Shown here: piece by piece, positions 9,312 through 18,404 of the stretch | How positions within the stretch are numbered: the first letter of the stretch is position 1 | Layout: every line of letters starts with the position of its first letter | Source: CAZAQK01 sp046344715 | GTDB taxonomy: Bacteria; Pseudomonadota; Alphaproteobacteria; Rickettsiales; SXRF01 | DNA length: 64,000 bases | Assembly (NCBI GenBank): GCA_046344715.1 | Contig: JBKDKX010000006.1 | Location: 62,001-126,000 of the forward strand | Direction of reading: 5' to 3' | Translations under genes and position numbers: made by a program | The notes under the pieces: generated by a model | What the model was told of the DNA's origin: nothing | The model's input: only the letters and a program-made list of their open reading frames with translations | Database searches by the model: none

Positions 9312-9788
9312 ATGCAAAAAAATGTCCTTGAAACCCTGATGGGTGCAGTCGTATTAGCCGTCGCTGGCGGCTTCCTGTTTTTTGCCTATAAAGGTAGCGA
9401 AGTGCAGGTGGTTGATGGTTATTCTATCCACGCGAATTTCAGCAACATCTCTGGCATTAATCTGGGCAGCGATGTGCGTATCGGCGGTATCAAGGTAGGT
9501 ACAGTGACCGATTTAGGCCTTGATGCAGAAACCTACGATGCGGTGGCAAAGATGAATATTAAAAATGGTACAGTCATTCCTAAAGATTCCACCGCATCTA
9601 TTGTAAGCAGTGGCCTTCTGGGCGATAAATATATCCAAATCTCCCCAGGTGGCGATGATGTGATGCTTGCCAGTGGCGATAAGATTGATTACACGCAATC
9701 CTCCGTAAACCTTGAGGAGCTTATTGGCAAATTCATGTTCAGCGGCGGTGGCGTGGATAAAGAAGCCAAAGAAACTGCTACACCGTAA
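9312..9788 (+). CDS. mlaD: lipid-transport substrate-binding protein, single MCE domain
   Basis: MlaD is the inner-membrane-anchored MCE subunit of the Mla phospholipid transport system that works with the permease MlaE and ATPase MlaF; those two are encoded at 57.9-60 kb. Residues 7-27 form the membrane anchor, followed by the MCE domain with VDGYSIHANFSNISG, GSDVRIGGIKVGTVT and SSGLLGDKYIQISPGG. The 158-residue length fits single-domain MlaD. The start is the ATG preceded by aaaggtg and beginning MQKNVLETLMGA, which is the family start; the open frame begins 38 codons earlier. It is followed three bases later by the DUF2155 gene. Confidence 0.95.
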   Translation: MQKNVLETLMGAVVLAVAGGFLFFAYKGSEVQVVDGYSIHANFSNISGINLGSDVRIGGIKVGTVTDLGLDAETYDAVAKMNIKNGTVIPKDSTASIVSSGLLGDKYIQISPGGDDVMLASGDKIDYTQSSVNLEELIGKFMFSGGGVDKEAKETATP

Positions 9789-9791
9789 TTT

Positions 9792-10280
9792 GTGCGAACG
9801 CACGCTCTCATCGTTTTATTTCTGCTGGCTGGATATTCCGGCGTGTTTGCTGCCGATGAAAAAATACCCGCATCCATTACGGCCGAAGAATTGCCAGCAC
9901 CAGAGCCCGATGAACAAAAAAAGCTTTATAACGTCGTGGTATTACAAGGACTCAACAAGGTAACCGGACAAATTTCCCGACTTGAAAACTCCGTGGGATC
10001 CGTCACACGTTATAGTACACTCGAAATCGCTCTGCATCGCTGCTGGAAATCAGAACCTGAAGACCAACCAGAAAATGCCGCTCTCATTGAAATATCAGAA
10101 TTACGCAGCGGAGAAGCCCCGCATAACATATTCTTTGGCTGGATGTTTTCATCAAGCCCGGGGCTTTCTGGCCTTGAACATCCCGTGTATGATGTAACGC
10201 TGCTTGAATGCACCGTGAATGAAGAAACCGATGCACCAAAGGAAGAAAAAGTAGAGCAAAAAGAAAAGAAGAAGAAATAA
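9792..10280 (+). CDS. DUF2155 domain protein, exported
   Basis: 162 residues starting with a GTG three bases after mlaD. A signal peptide ends near AGYSGVFA. The DUF2155 core is visible as VVVLQGLNKVTGQISRLEN, RYSTLEIALHRCWKS, ENAALIEISE and NIFFGWMFSSSPGLSGLEHP, with two cysteines (in HRCW and LLECTV) that may pair. The C-terminus is a run of Lys and Glu. The gene next to mlaD is a common alphaproteobacterial arrangement. Biochemical function of the family is not established; a periplasmic role linked to the cell envelope is inferred from location and signal peptide. Confidence 0.9.
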   Translation: MRTHALIVLFLLAGYSGVFAADEKIPASITAEELPAPEPDEQKKLYNVVVLQGLNKVTGQISRLENSVGSVTRYSTLEIALHRCWKSEPEDQPENAALIEISELRSGEAPHNIFFGWMFSSSPGLSGLEHPVYDVTLLECTVNEETDAPKEEKVEQKEKKKK

Positions 10281-10345
10281 ACAGACTATTTCGAGCCTAT
10301 ATTTATAGGAATACCAGCACAAAGAATGCTCCGGAAGGGGTAAAA

Positions 10346-10447
10346 ATGAAAAATATCGCGAGCAACAAAAAGTTAGGGTTTGTCTTACTTCTTCACATCC
10401 GCACCTATGGCCTCACTGATATGAGAAAACCCATCCCGCTGCAATAA
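10346..10447 (+). CDS. possible small ORF, 33 residues, overlapping pyrD 3' end
   Basis: An ATG preceded by the strong site GGAAGGGG at five bases spacing opens a 33-codon frame (MKNIASNKKLGFVLLLH...). It begins in the gap between the convergent DUF2155 and pyrD genes and continues antisense to the last codons of pyrD. It may be the truncated head of a lost gene, or chance. No family is recognised. Confidence 0.2.
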   Translation: MKNIASNKKLGFVLLLHIRTYGLTDMRKPIPLQ

Positions 10448-11455
10448 TTCTGGCAAGCCATTGCAAATTCGTTCAACCAGTCCAAACCCCTGATATACCA
10501 GCGCAGAATATAGCTGCACCAATGCTGCCCCTGCCCTGATTTTTGTATAAGCATCCTCCGCAGAAGCAATGCCACCTACACCAACCAGTGGTATTTTCCC
10601 TTCTGTCCGCTCATAAAAAGCCCTAAGCACTTGAGTCGATAGTGCAAATAACGGCCTGCCGCTTAAGCCGCCTTGTTCCTGTTTGTGTGCACTGCACAAA
10701 CTTTCGGGGCGCGATACGGTGGTGTTACTTACAATAAGCCCGTCTATCGGGTGCTGGGCAATCACCGATACCACATCATCAATTTCTGCCTTCGCAAGAT
10801 CCGGCGCCACTTTAAGCAAGAGCGGCACGGTTTTGCCATATTGCCCCGCACAGACATTGCGTATTTTAAGCAACTCTCCCAGCAACTCGCCCAGCGCATC
10901 GCGCTGTTGCAAATCCCTAAGACCTTTGGTGTTGGGAGAAGAAATGTTCACTGTAATATAGTCAGCCAGCGGGAACACAGCCTTAAGACCAGTGATATAA
11001 TCCTGCACGGCATCTGTGCTATCTTTATTTTTTCCTATGTTAGCGCCGGCAATGCCTGCGTCTTTTTTATGGCGGGCAAAGTTGCGTAAATACTCATCAA
11101 GACCATTATTATTAAAGCCAAGCCGGTTAATTACTGCTTCATCATGACTCAGCCTGAAAATACGTGGTTTTGGATTACCGGATTGCGCCCTTGGTGTAAC
11201 CGTTCCGGCTTCAACAAAGCCAAATCCCTGCGCAAGCAAAGCATCTACCGCAACCGCATTTTTATCAAATCCCGCTGCCAACCCCAAAGGATTTCTAAAT
11301 GATAATCCGAATGCCTGTGTGGTAAGCATAGGATGATGGATGAATGCAGCCCGCCCCAAGAGGCCATAACGAAGTGCGCAAATACCTGCCTGATGCGCAG
11401 TTTCAGGCGACAACCAATGAACAACAGGACGAACCAGACGAAACACTTCCACCAT
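10385..11455 (-). CDS. pyrD: dihydroorotate dehydrogenase (quinone), class 2
   Basis: PyrD oxidises dihydroorotate to orotate in pyrimidine synthesis and passes electrons to the quinone pool at the inner membrane. Class 2 features are the N-terminal helical extension (VRPVVHWLSPETAHQAGI), the FMN-binding LGLAAGFDKN, NRLGFNNNGLDEY, the active-site segment VNISSPNTKGLRDLQ, KVAPDL, IVSNTT, and the phosphate-binding VGVGGIASAEDAY. The 356-residue length is typical. It lies just downstream of the small gene at 11467-11793 with an 11-base gap and may be cotranscribed with it. Confidence 0.96.
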   Translation of the reverse strand: MVEVFRLVRPVVHWLSPETAHQAGICALRYGLLGRAAFIHHPMLTTQAFGLSFRNPLGLAAGFDKNAVAVDALLAQGFGFVEAGTVTPRAQSGNPKPRIFRLSHDEAVINRLGFNNNGLDEYLRNFARHKKDAGIAGANIGKNKDSTDAVQDYITGLKAVFPLADYITVNISSPNTKGLRDLQQRDALGELLGELLKIRNVCAGQYGKTVPLLLKVAPDLAKAEIDDVVSVIAQHPIDGLIVSNTTVSRPESLCSAHKQEQGGLSGRPLFALSTQVLRAFYERTEGKIPLVGVGGIASAEDAYTKIRAGAALVQLYSALVYQGFGLVERICNGLPELLQRDGFSHISEAIGADVKK

Positions 11456-11466
11456 ACGATCCCAGA

Positions 11467-11793
11467 TTAATCTACTGGTTCGTAAATGGAAAGCAGTTGC
11501 GATGCATTTCCCTCAGATAATTTTTCCGGCTGTCTGGAGACTTTCTCGGATGAATGGGCATTCTTATCTTTGGCGTAAATGATATTCTTTTTAGCTGAAG
11601 AAAATATCAGCTTCATCGGCTTGCCTTTATTGATGGGGAAAAATTTTGCTGAGGATTTTATTTGCTGCTGGCTCACCTCACGGTTAAGCGGAAAAAATTT
11701 CTGCGCAGGTGGCGCAGCAACAGCTGCAGTTGCCACCATCAGCGGCACCAGAACAGATACGCAGATACGAAACCATATGCAGAATATTTTCAT
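11467..11793 (-). CDS. hypothetical exported protein, 108 residues
   Basis: No family is recognised. The ATG at 11793 begins a good signal peptide (KIFCIWFRICVSVLVPLM, cleavage near AVAA); a TTG six codons earlier is the only longer start. The mature part repeats a short motif, QKFFPLNRE then AKFFPINKG, about 17 residues apart, and the rest is basic and polar. It is divergent from the TPR protein of the pilus locus and 11 bases upstream of pyrD. A small periplasmic protein is the only safe statement. Confidence 0.6.
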   Translation of the reverse strand: MKIFCIWFRICVSVLVPLMVATAAVAAPPAQKFFPLNREVSQQQIKSSAKFFPINKGKPMKLIFSSAKKNIIYAKDKNAHSSEKVSRQPEKLSEGNASQLLSIYEPVD

Positions 11794-11911
11794 ACAGTCG
11801 CTTACAAGCAAAAGCTATGCCGATGTCATCTGTTGCTTATATAACACAACAATAAAACTATGTAACATCTAGTTGTACTAACCTACGGTTTTATACTATA
11901 TATAGTTAGTC

Positions 11912-13906
11912 ATGGCGCAGGGTTTTTTAAGAACAACATTACTGCACGGTACCGTATTGTTATGTGTGCCGCTGTTCCTGTCACTTCCACACCGCGATGC
12001 CCATGCCTTACCCGTAGAAAAAACCGTTACCAGTTATAATGGCAATATCAATGCCTACCGCTCTCGCCGGATTAAAGCACGCGCAGAATCATACCAACAA
12101 CGAAAACAGTTCCCCCCTGCTGAAGTAAAAAGCACTGAAGAATCACCCGATCTGGTTGAAAATAAACATTACGAACCGCTTAAAGTGACCATTCCCAATC
12201 TGGTGGAAACACCCGCAGCACAGAACCGTGACACACAGATTGTTACGCGCTCATCACCGAGCTATAAGTATCTTGCCAATTCCGTACATAATAATGGTTC
12301 AGATCGTACCAGAGCACTACAAAATGTGCCTATGGCAGAGCAGCTGGCAGAAGCCGGCAGTGCAGTTACATCCTCCATCAGCAATGCAGGCAAGAGTCTG
12401 ATTGCCGCGATTATCACGCCTTCACCTGCAGAAAACAGTGCGGATGTTGATGTCTCACTGCCAACGGTTGATGTGGCTGCAAACACCCCCACCCCTGCGC
12501 CCGAGCTAGTATCAGAGGCTCCTCCACCGCCTGCCTCCACCCCATCTGAGGGTGCTAAGAAAGATAACCCTGACGAAAAACCATTTCGGTATTATTCACC
12601 CGGCATTGTAATTAAAAAAGAAGTGGTACGCCTTCCTGTTGATCCTGAAGCACTTGCCTCAGCCTCTCCGGAACAGCTTGCGCGTCTGGCACCTGCCGCC
12701 GGCGAACCCACCGCTGGCGTGGATGCACCACTGATACAAATACCATCCACTACTGAACCTGCACCTGAACAGGAAAAATCTCCTGAAGCTGCTCCTTCTC
12801 CTCCACCGCCTCCTGCACCAGCTCAGGCGGCAGTGCCGGCTCCTGAAATTACACCTTTGGTTGCACCACCTGTAACGCCTCCCCCCCCTCCAGCCGCACC
12901 TGCAATAGCTGCGACACCTACGCTGCCACCTGTAGAAAAAAGTCAGGCGATAGATAATACTGCACAGACCATCACTTCACTGCCAAAAGAAGCAAAACAG
13001 TCTGCGCCAGCAGAAACCCTGCCTACCCTAAAAACACCAGAAACTGCTAAAATAACTGCACCCGAAGAAAAATTGGTGACACCTGCGGCAACGGAAACGG
13101 CTGCAACACCAAAAACCGTAGAGGAACAAGCTGCGGAGCTTTCTCCGAAGAGTAAACAAATCCTGAAAAAAATCCCGCCAATCGCTGATGAAAAACCTCA
13201 AGAGCCCAAAGGCCTTGATATTGACCGTAGCAAAGATGCACAAAGCCTTTTTGAGGCAAATGTACAGGAACAGGATACAAGCAGCGAAATGGCAGGCGTA
13301 ACCATTGAGGTTAAAGCACCTTCGATGAATATTAATTATGAGCTGGAAAAAGCATATAACGCGCTGCTTTCCGGCCAGAACAGTGCTGCAATAGAGATAT
13401 ATAAGGGTGTGCTGGTAAATGACCCGATCAATGAAGATGCACTGTTTGGCCTCGCCACCACCTATCATCGCGCCGGACAAATAGAGGCAGCAAGACCACT
13501 ATACGGCAAGTTGCTGGCCAAGAACCCGAACCACCGTGCCGCCCTCAATAATTTTCTTATACTCGTAGCGGATGAAGCACCGCAAGAAGCGCTCATTCAG
13601 CTTGAAGCACTTCAGGCCAAAAATCCGGATTTCAGCCCGATTCCTGCCCAGCTAGCCGTTATTTATCAAAAAATAGGTGATTTAGGCAAAGCCAGCGAGA
13701 AAATGTTCAAGGCGGTCTCACTTGCGCCTGAAAATCTTACCTACCGCTATAACCTTGCTATCCTCATGGATAAGCAGCGTAATTTTGACGAAGCGGCCAA
13801 ACTATATGGTCAAATTGTGCAAGCACACTCGCGCGGTGAAGTGACCCCTGGAAATATTAATAGAATTCAGGAAAGATTAACCTTTCTACGCTCTAATAAA
13901 CACTAG
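11912..13906 (+). CDS. TPR protein with proline-rich linker, pilus locus (MshN-like position)
   Basis: 664 residues. A hydrophobic N-terminal segment (about 10-30) acts as signal or anchor. A long low-complexity middle rich in Pro, Ala and Glu (about 190-440, with runs such as PSPPPPPAPAQ) should span the periplasm. The C-terminal 190 residues are tetratricopeptide repeats (ALLSGQNSAAIEIYKGVL, ALFGLATTYHRAG, AQLAVIYQKIGDLGKAS). It sits 34 bases upstream of two PilT-type ATPase genes, and the architecture resembles MshN-type pilus assembly proteins. The role is inferred from context. Immediately upstream lies a perfect 12-base palindrome actatatatagt. Confidence 0.8.
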   Translation: MAQGFLRTTLLHGTVLLCVPLFLSLPHRDAHALPVEKTVTSYNGNINAYRSRRIKARAESYQQRKQFPPAEVKSTEESPDLVENKHYEPLKVTIPNLVETPAAQNRDTQIVTRSSPSYKYLANSVHNNGSDRTRALQNVPMAEQLAEAGSAVTSSISNAGKSLIAAIITPSPAENSADVDVSLPTVDVAANTPTPAPELVSEAPPPPASTPSEGAKKDNPDEKPFRYYSPGIVIKKEVVRLPVDPEALASASPEQLARLAPAAGEPTAGVDAPLIQIPSTTEPAPEQEKSPEAAPSPPPPPAPAQAAVPAPEITPLVAPPVTPPPPPAAPAIAATPTLPPVEKSQAIDNTAQTITSLPKEAKQSAPAETLPTLKTPETAKITAPEEKLVTPAATETAATPKTVEEQAAELSPKSKQILKKIPPIADEKPQEPKGLDIDRSKDAQSLFEANVQEQDTSSEMAGVTIEVKAPSMNINYELEKAYNALLSGQNSAAIEIYKGVLVNDPINEDALFGLATTYHRAGQIEAARPLYGKLLAKNPNHRAALNNFLILVADEAPQEALIQLEALQAKNPDFSPIPAQLAVIYQKIGDLGKASEKMFKAVSLAPENLTYRYNLAILMDKQRNFDEAAKLYGQIVQAHSRGEVTPGNINRIQERLTFLRSNKH

Positions 13907-13940
13907 AAAAACGGTTACTTAACTGAATGGGGCGTGGTCG

Positions 13941-15083
13941 ATGGAAATCACCGATCTATTGGTCTTTACACAAAAAAATAAAGCGTCGGATTTGCATCTT
14001 TCCACAAATAATCCGCCGTATCTCCGTATTCATGGCGAGATGGTGCCATACAAAACCGCCCCGCTCACCACAGATGATATCAAGCTGATGCTATATTCCA
14101 TCATGACTGAACAGCAACGATCCGATTATGAACGTGACCTAGAAATAGATTTTGCTATTTCCTTTGGCCAGGATATGCGTTTCCGCGTCAACGCATTCAC
14201 TACCATGAATGGCCCCGCCGCTGTGATGCGTACTATTCCAAATAATATTTTATCACTTGAGCAGCTTGGTGCTCCGGAAGTGCTCAAAAAACTGAGCATG
14301 CTGCATAAAGGCCTAGTGTTACTTACAGGCCCCACTGGATCAGGTAAATCAACTACACTGGCCGCTATGGTGGATCACATTAATGCTAACGAAGCAAAAC
14401 ATATCATCACCATTGAAGATCCTATCGAATTTCTGCATGTATCCAAAAAATCACTTATCAACCAACGTGAAGTGGGCAGAAGCACAAAGTCTTTCGCACG
14501 CGCGCTAAAAAGCGCACTGCGCGAAGACCCTGATGTGATTCTGGTCGGCGAGTTGCGTGATATTGAAACCATCCAGCTGGCACTGACCGCCGCAGAAACC
14601 GGCCACTTAGTGCTCGGCACATTACATACAAACTCCGCGCCTAAAACCATCGACCGTATCATCGACGTATTCCCCGCCGAAGATAAAGAAATGGTGCGCG
14701 CCATGCTTTCTGTATCACTTGAGGGCGTTGTTACGCAGGCACTGCTTAAGCGCAAGGACGGCGGACGCGTTGCCGTACATGAAATTATGCTGGGTACACC
14801 GGCCGTACGTAACCTTATCCGTGAAGGCAAGGTGCCGCAGCTTTATTCACTAATCCAAATGGGCAGCAAGCTTGGCATGCGTACCATGAAGGAATCCGTA
14901 TATAACCTTCTGGAGGAAGGTATTGTCACTGAAGCAGTTGCACGCACTCAGCTTGCCAGCAGCGCAGATGATGAAAGCGGTGAAGGACATAATGATATGC
15001 CCACCACAGATAATAAATCAAAACCACAACCCAAGAAAACAGGCAGCAGCGATGCGCCGCGCAGCAGCTATACAGGATTCTGA
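13941..15083 (+). CDS. pilT: type IV pilus retraction ATPase, PilT family
   Basis: PilT is the cytoplasmic hexameric ATPase that depolymerises the pilus to generate retraction. The N-terminal PAS-like domain starts with KASDLHLS; the Walker A motif TGPTGSGKST is near residues 129-138; the Asp box includes TIEDPIEFLH, and Walker B is DPDVILVGELRD, followed by the His box ETGHLVLGTLHTNSA. Homologues end near residue 345, so the last 36 residues, a polar tail rich in Asp, Ser and Lys, are an extension. The start has no strong binding site but agrees with the family. The next gene begins two bases after its stop. Confidence 0.94.
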   Translation: MEITDLLVFTQKNKASDLHLSTNNPPYLRIHGEMVPYKTAPLTTDDIKLMLYSIMTEQQRSDYERDLEIDFAISFGQDMRFRVNAFTTMNGPAAVMRTIPNNILSLEQLGAPEVLKKLSMLHKGLVLLTGPTGSGKSTTLAAMVDHINANEAKHIITIEDPIEFLHVSKKSLINQREVGRSTKSFARALKSALREDPDVILVGELRDIETIQLALTAAETGHLVLGTLHTNSAPKTIDRIIDVFPAEDKEMVRAMLSVSLEGVVTQALLKRKDGGRVAVHEIMLGTPAVRNLIREGKVPQLYSLIQMGSKLGMRTMKESVYNLLEEGIVTEAVARTQLASSADDESGEGHNDMPTTDNKSKPQPKKTGSSDAPRSSYTGF

Positions 15084-15085
15084 TA

Positions 15086-16219
15086 ATGTCACTCAGTGCC
15101 ACACCCTTCATAGAAATCATGTTGGAAAAAGGCGCTTCCGACTTGTATCTGACGGTTGGAAAACCTGCCTGCATTCGTGTCGGTAATGCTATTGCCAATA
15201 TTTCCAGTAACGCGCTTACCCAGCCCGATATTATCGACCTCATGCGAGAACTTATAAATCCGGAAATCATTGAAGAATTTGATTCAACGCTAGAATACAA
15301 TACCGCGATTAACTGGCGAGACAAAGCGCGTTTTCGTGTCAATCTATTCAGGCAACGACAGAACACCGGCATTGTTCTACGCCGTATCCAGACACTTATT
15401 CCAACACTCGAAGAACTACATCTGCCATCTGTGTATTCTGATCTGATTATGGAACGGCGCGGCCTCGTTCTTATCGTAGGCCCCACCGGTAGCGGCAAAT
15501 CCACCTCCCTTGCCTCTATGCTTGAACATCGCAACATGCATGGTAACGGTCATATTGTTACCATCGAAGATCCGATTGAATATATTATTGAGCACAAAAA
15601 CTGTATCATCACCCAGCGTGATGTTGGCATTGATACCTATTCATTTGGCATTGGCCTGAAAAATGCCCTGCGGCAAACACCGGATGTTATTGTCATCGGT
15701 GAAATACGTGACCGCGAAACCATGGAGCACGCAATCGTATTTGCAGAAACCGGCCATCTCTGCCTTGCCACACTGCATTCCAACAGCGCGAACCAGGCCA
15801 TCGAACGTATCATCAACTTCTTCCCTGAAGAAAAACATACACAAATTCTGCTGAATTTATCACTGAACTTAAAAGCAATTCTTTCGCAGCGCTTACTTAC
15901 TAATACACATAGCTCACGTAGTATCGCCGTTGAAATATTGCTGAATCAAGGCCTCATCAGAAACCTGATTCAAGAAGGTCGCGTGCGTGAAATCAAGGAT
16001 TGCATGGAAAAGAACCGCGATATAGGTATGCAGAGCTTCGATCAGACATTAGTAGATATGTTCATCAACGGTGTTATTACCGAGGAGGTAGCACTGGCCG
16101 AATCTGATAACCCCGCGAACCTACGCCTTGCCCTCAAACAATATGCCATGAGCAGCATGTCCAGCCCGTTTAGAAATGCTGATACAGGCATCGGCATTAT
16201 TAATAAGCAACAGTTCTAA
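15086..16219 (+). CDS. pilU: second PilT-type pilus ATPase, PilU-like
   Basis: 377 residues, paralogous to the preceding gene. Walker A is VGPTGSGKSTSL near residues 132-141, Walker B is TPDVIVIGEIRD, and the His box reads ETGHLCLATLHSNSANQAI. The pattern FFPEEKHTQILLNLSLNLKAI is characteristic of PilU, the accessory retraction ATPase that works with PilT. The tandem pilT-pilU order with two bases between the genes indicates one transcript. Its stop overlaps by four bases the stop of the convergent ABC ATPase gene, leaving no room for a terminator. Confidence 0.9.
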   Translation: MSLSATPFIEIMLEKGASDLYLTVGKPACIRVGNAIANISSNALTQPDIIDLMRELINPEIIEEFDSTLEYNTAINWRDKARFRVNLFRQRQNTGIVLRRIQTLIPTLEELHLPSVYSDLIMERRGLVLIVGPTGSGKSTSLASMLEHRNMHGNGHIVTIEDPIEYIIEHKNCIITQRDVGIDTYSFGIGLKNALRQTPDVIVIGEIRDRETMEHAIVFAETGHLCLATLHSNSANQAIERIINFFPEEKHTQILLNLSLNLKAILSQRLLTNTHSSRSIAVEILLNQGLIRNLIQEGRVREIKDCMEKNRDIGMQSFDQTLVDMFINGVITEEVALAESDNPANLRLALKQYAMSSMSSPFRNADTGIGIINKQQF

Positions 16220-16947
16220 GCAGCAACGTTCTCTTCAATCGACTGCAAGAAGGCTTTTTCCAGCGACTGCCCACCGTGTAATACCTTAAATGCATCTGGC
16301 TTGCCAACATAACATAATTTACCGCCATGAATTACAGCGATACGATCACATATCTCATCAATGTCTGAAAGAATATGCGAACTAAAGAAAATGGTGCGGC
16401 CTTTTTTCTTGGCATCCAGTAGCAGATTTTTTAGGCGAATGCGCGCCGAGGGGTCAAGCCCACTCATCGGCTCATCGAGAATGAGCAGCGGCACATCTAG
16501 TAATAATCCTCCCAGTAACCCAAGCTTTTGCCCCATACCTTTGGAATAACTCCCCACGCGAGCATCCAGCACAATAGGGTTCAAATCCAATGCTGCCGCC
16601 ATAGCACGCGCCTGCTCCTTATCCAATTTCTTACTATAATAGGACAATGCCAGATCTAAATACTCCATGCCTTTAAGGTAACGTGAGGGCTGGAATTTTT
16701 CTGGTAAGTATGACAAAAATCTGCGCGCCTTAATATCAGACGACATGTGGCCAAAAATTTCTGCCTGCCCACCATTGGCGGAGGCCAAATCTAAAATAAT
16801 CTTGATGAGTGTAGTTTTGCCTGCGCCGTTCAGACCGATAAGACCAAACATCTCTCCCTCAGATAAGGAAAGGCTTATCTGATCCAGAACCGTGCGATCG
16901 CCATATTTCTTACTGATATTATGGAGCTGGAGCGGTAGCATTGTCAT
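16216..16947 (-). CDS. ABC transporter ATP-binding protein, orphan in pilus operon
   Basis: 243 residues with all ATPase motifs: Walker A GLNGAGKTTL near residue 40, Q-loop region YLPEKFQP, a signature segment GSYSKGMGQKLGLLG that departs from the canonical LSGG at its first residues, and Walker B LLILDEPMSGLD followed by the switch histidine in FFSSHIL. This is the ABC-2 export or gliding type. The ATG at 16947 has AGGAG twelve bases upstream, inside the 3' end of the preceding gene, which it overlaps by 29 bases. No permease gene is adjacent. The position suggests a role in pilus assembly, as for the PilH ATPase of Myxococcus, but that is inference. Confidence 0.88.
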   Translation of the reverse strand: MTMLPLQLHNISKKYGDRTVLDQISLSLSEGEMFGLIGLNGAGKTTLIKIILDLASANGGQAEIFGHMSSDIKARRFLSYLPEKFQPSRYLKGMEYLDLALSYYSKKLDKEQARAMAAALDLNPIVLDARVGSYSKGMGQKLGLLGGLLLDVPLLILDEPMSGLDPSARIRLKNLLLDAKKKGRTIFFSSHILSDIDEICDRIAVIHGGKLCYVGKPDAFKVLHGGQSLEKAFLQSIEENVAA

Positions 16948-17755
16948 TTTTCTTTTGTTCTCCTGTTTCGTAAAGACCAATTATTTCTGAAGGGTTCTGT
17001 GATATTGCAGGCGTTGCTTCACTATTCCCGTTATTATCCTGGGGTAAAACCACTTCTGCAGACGTCTCGAGTGCTGCGCCTGGTACATCATCAGATTTCT
17101 TTTCTGGTATCACTAGTTTCTCCTGAAATTCCTTTTCAACCGCCTGATAATCTACCGTAACAGGCAGCACCTTACCTTCCAGCACTTTCATCACATAGGA
17201 AGAAAATGTCTGGTTAGGCTTTAGTGTAAAAAATACGAGGCCAGCCACCTCATCTACCTGTATTGATTCATGCTGTGCTTTTGCCCATGCTTTTTTCACT
17301 TTCTCAAAATCACCCGGTCGCCACTGCAACGTGACCTGGTTTTTATCAACACTTGTTACCGTGATATCCTGACTACCATTTGCAGGTGTAATACGCTGAC
17401 CATTCAGCCATATCGTCCAGTCCACATCTGTATGAAACACTAAAGATTCAAGAAAAAACTGTGGATAGGTAAAATAGCGATCCTGCGAGCGTGCCTGCTT
17501 AATTTCACCCACCTGACTGAACCATTCTTCTTCGTCAAAATCAGTTGGCTCTGGTACGCCTACTTTACGATTAGCGTATGCCTCCTGTGATTGCCGTATT
17601 TTTTCTACTTCTTTATCAGTAAAAAAAAGGCTTTTAAGCTCAATTTCTTTAGTTTTCTCTGCAACGTTCTCCGCTTCCTGTGCCAACGCAGGCATTGCCG
17701 TATGCAGCATTCCCGCTACGCATACCAACGCATATACTTTTAGATCATAGCGCAT
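16919..17755 (-). CDS. periplasmic pilus-locus protein, PilP/MshK-like
   Basis: 278 residues from the ATG at 17755, which follows AGGAGG with eight bases spacing; this decides the start over a frame seven codons longer. A signal peptide ends near MPALAQ. The central region has WTIWLNGQRITPANGSQDI and QVTLQWRPGDFEKV, resembling the small beta domain of PilP, GspC or MshK proteins that start with a NGxxI motif. It lies between PilO-like and ABC ATPase genes, overlapping both. An inner-membrane-to-secretin linker role is likely but not proven. Confidence 0.65.
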   Translation of the reverse strand: MRYDLKVYALVCVAGMLHTAMPALAQEAENVAEKTKEIELKSLFFTDKEVEKIRQSQEAYANRKVGVPEPTDFDEEEWFSQVGEIKQARSQDRYFTYPQFFLESLVFHTDVDWTIWLNGQRITPANGSQDITVTSVDKNQVTLQWRPGDFEKVKKAWAKAQHESIQVDEVAGLVFFTLKPNQTFSSYVMKVLEGKVLPVTVDYQAVEKEFQEKLVIPEKKSDDVPGAALETSAEVVLPQDNNGNSEATPAISQNPSEIIGLYETGEQKKNDNATAPAP

Positions 17756-18404
17756 TTGGCTTGCCTCCTGTGCCATCCGCTGGATCTATAGGTTCAATAC
17801 CAAACCAGTTAAATTTTACCTCAGCACTCACCAACCGTGCATGCCCATCTTTTGCGATCTGTAGGGCCATTTCTTTAGAAAATTTATTTTCACGTGTGAC
17901 CTTTATATTGGTAATTTTTACCGCTCCTGGGAATCCCTGATATATTGCAGCAATGAATTGATACACGTCCTCATCCGTCAGCGCTTCCATCTTGAGTGTT
18001 ACCTCACTGTAGGAAATATGAGCAGTTTTTTTAGTATATACCGGATTGGCAGGCTGTTTGAGTGTTGACATGTCAACACTCACATCTTCGATGCCATATT
18101 TTTTGCGATATTCGCGCAGCAATTTTACGATTATCTCTTTGCTAACAGACAGCTGATCATTCTGACTTTCTCGTTTTGCTTCTTCATATAAGTCATGATT
18201 ATTTTGTATTCGTGTATATTTATCATTCATTGAAGCCAATTCATTCGCCTGTTCTGTTACCTTGGTCTGCAATGAAAGATTCTCTGATGCATATTCATCA
18301 TGCATAGAAATGAGCAACAGCAAAACACCCGCACCTAGTGCCAACGCACCAACGATGGCCAAACTCTCAACCAGTAACCGCTTCCTGATCGTCTGATATT
18401 TCAT
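17745..18404 (-). CDS. PilO/MshJ-like inner-membrane assembly protein
   Basis: 219 residues with one membrane segment at about 12-32 (LLVESLAIVGALALGAGVLL), a coiled coil at about 38-85, and a C-terminal alpha/beta domain (TLKMEALTDEDVYQFIAAIY, GAVKITNIKVTREN). This architecture is that of PilO, GspM and MshJ, which form the inner-membrane platform of type IV pilus machines with PilN. It overlaps the upstream PilM/PilN-like gene by four bases (ATGA) and the downstream gene by eleven. Sequence identity to named members cannot be judged here. Confidence 0.68.
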   Translation of the reverse strand: MKYQTIRKRLLVESLAIVGALALGAGVLLLLISMHDEYASENLSLQTKVTEQANELASMNDKYTRIQNNHDLYEEAKRESQNDQLSVSKEIIVKLLREYRKKYGIEDVSVDMSTLKQPANPVYTKKTAHISYSEVTLKMEALTDEDVYQFIAAIYQGFPGAVKITNIKVTRENKFSKEMALQIAKDGHARLVSAEVKFNWFGIEPIDPADGTGGKPNAL

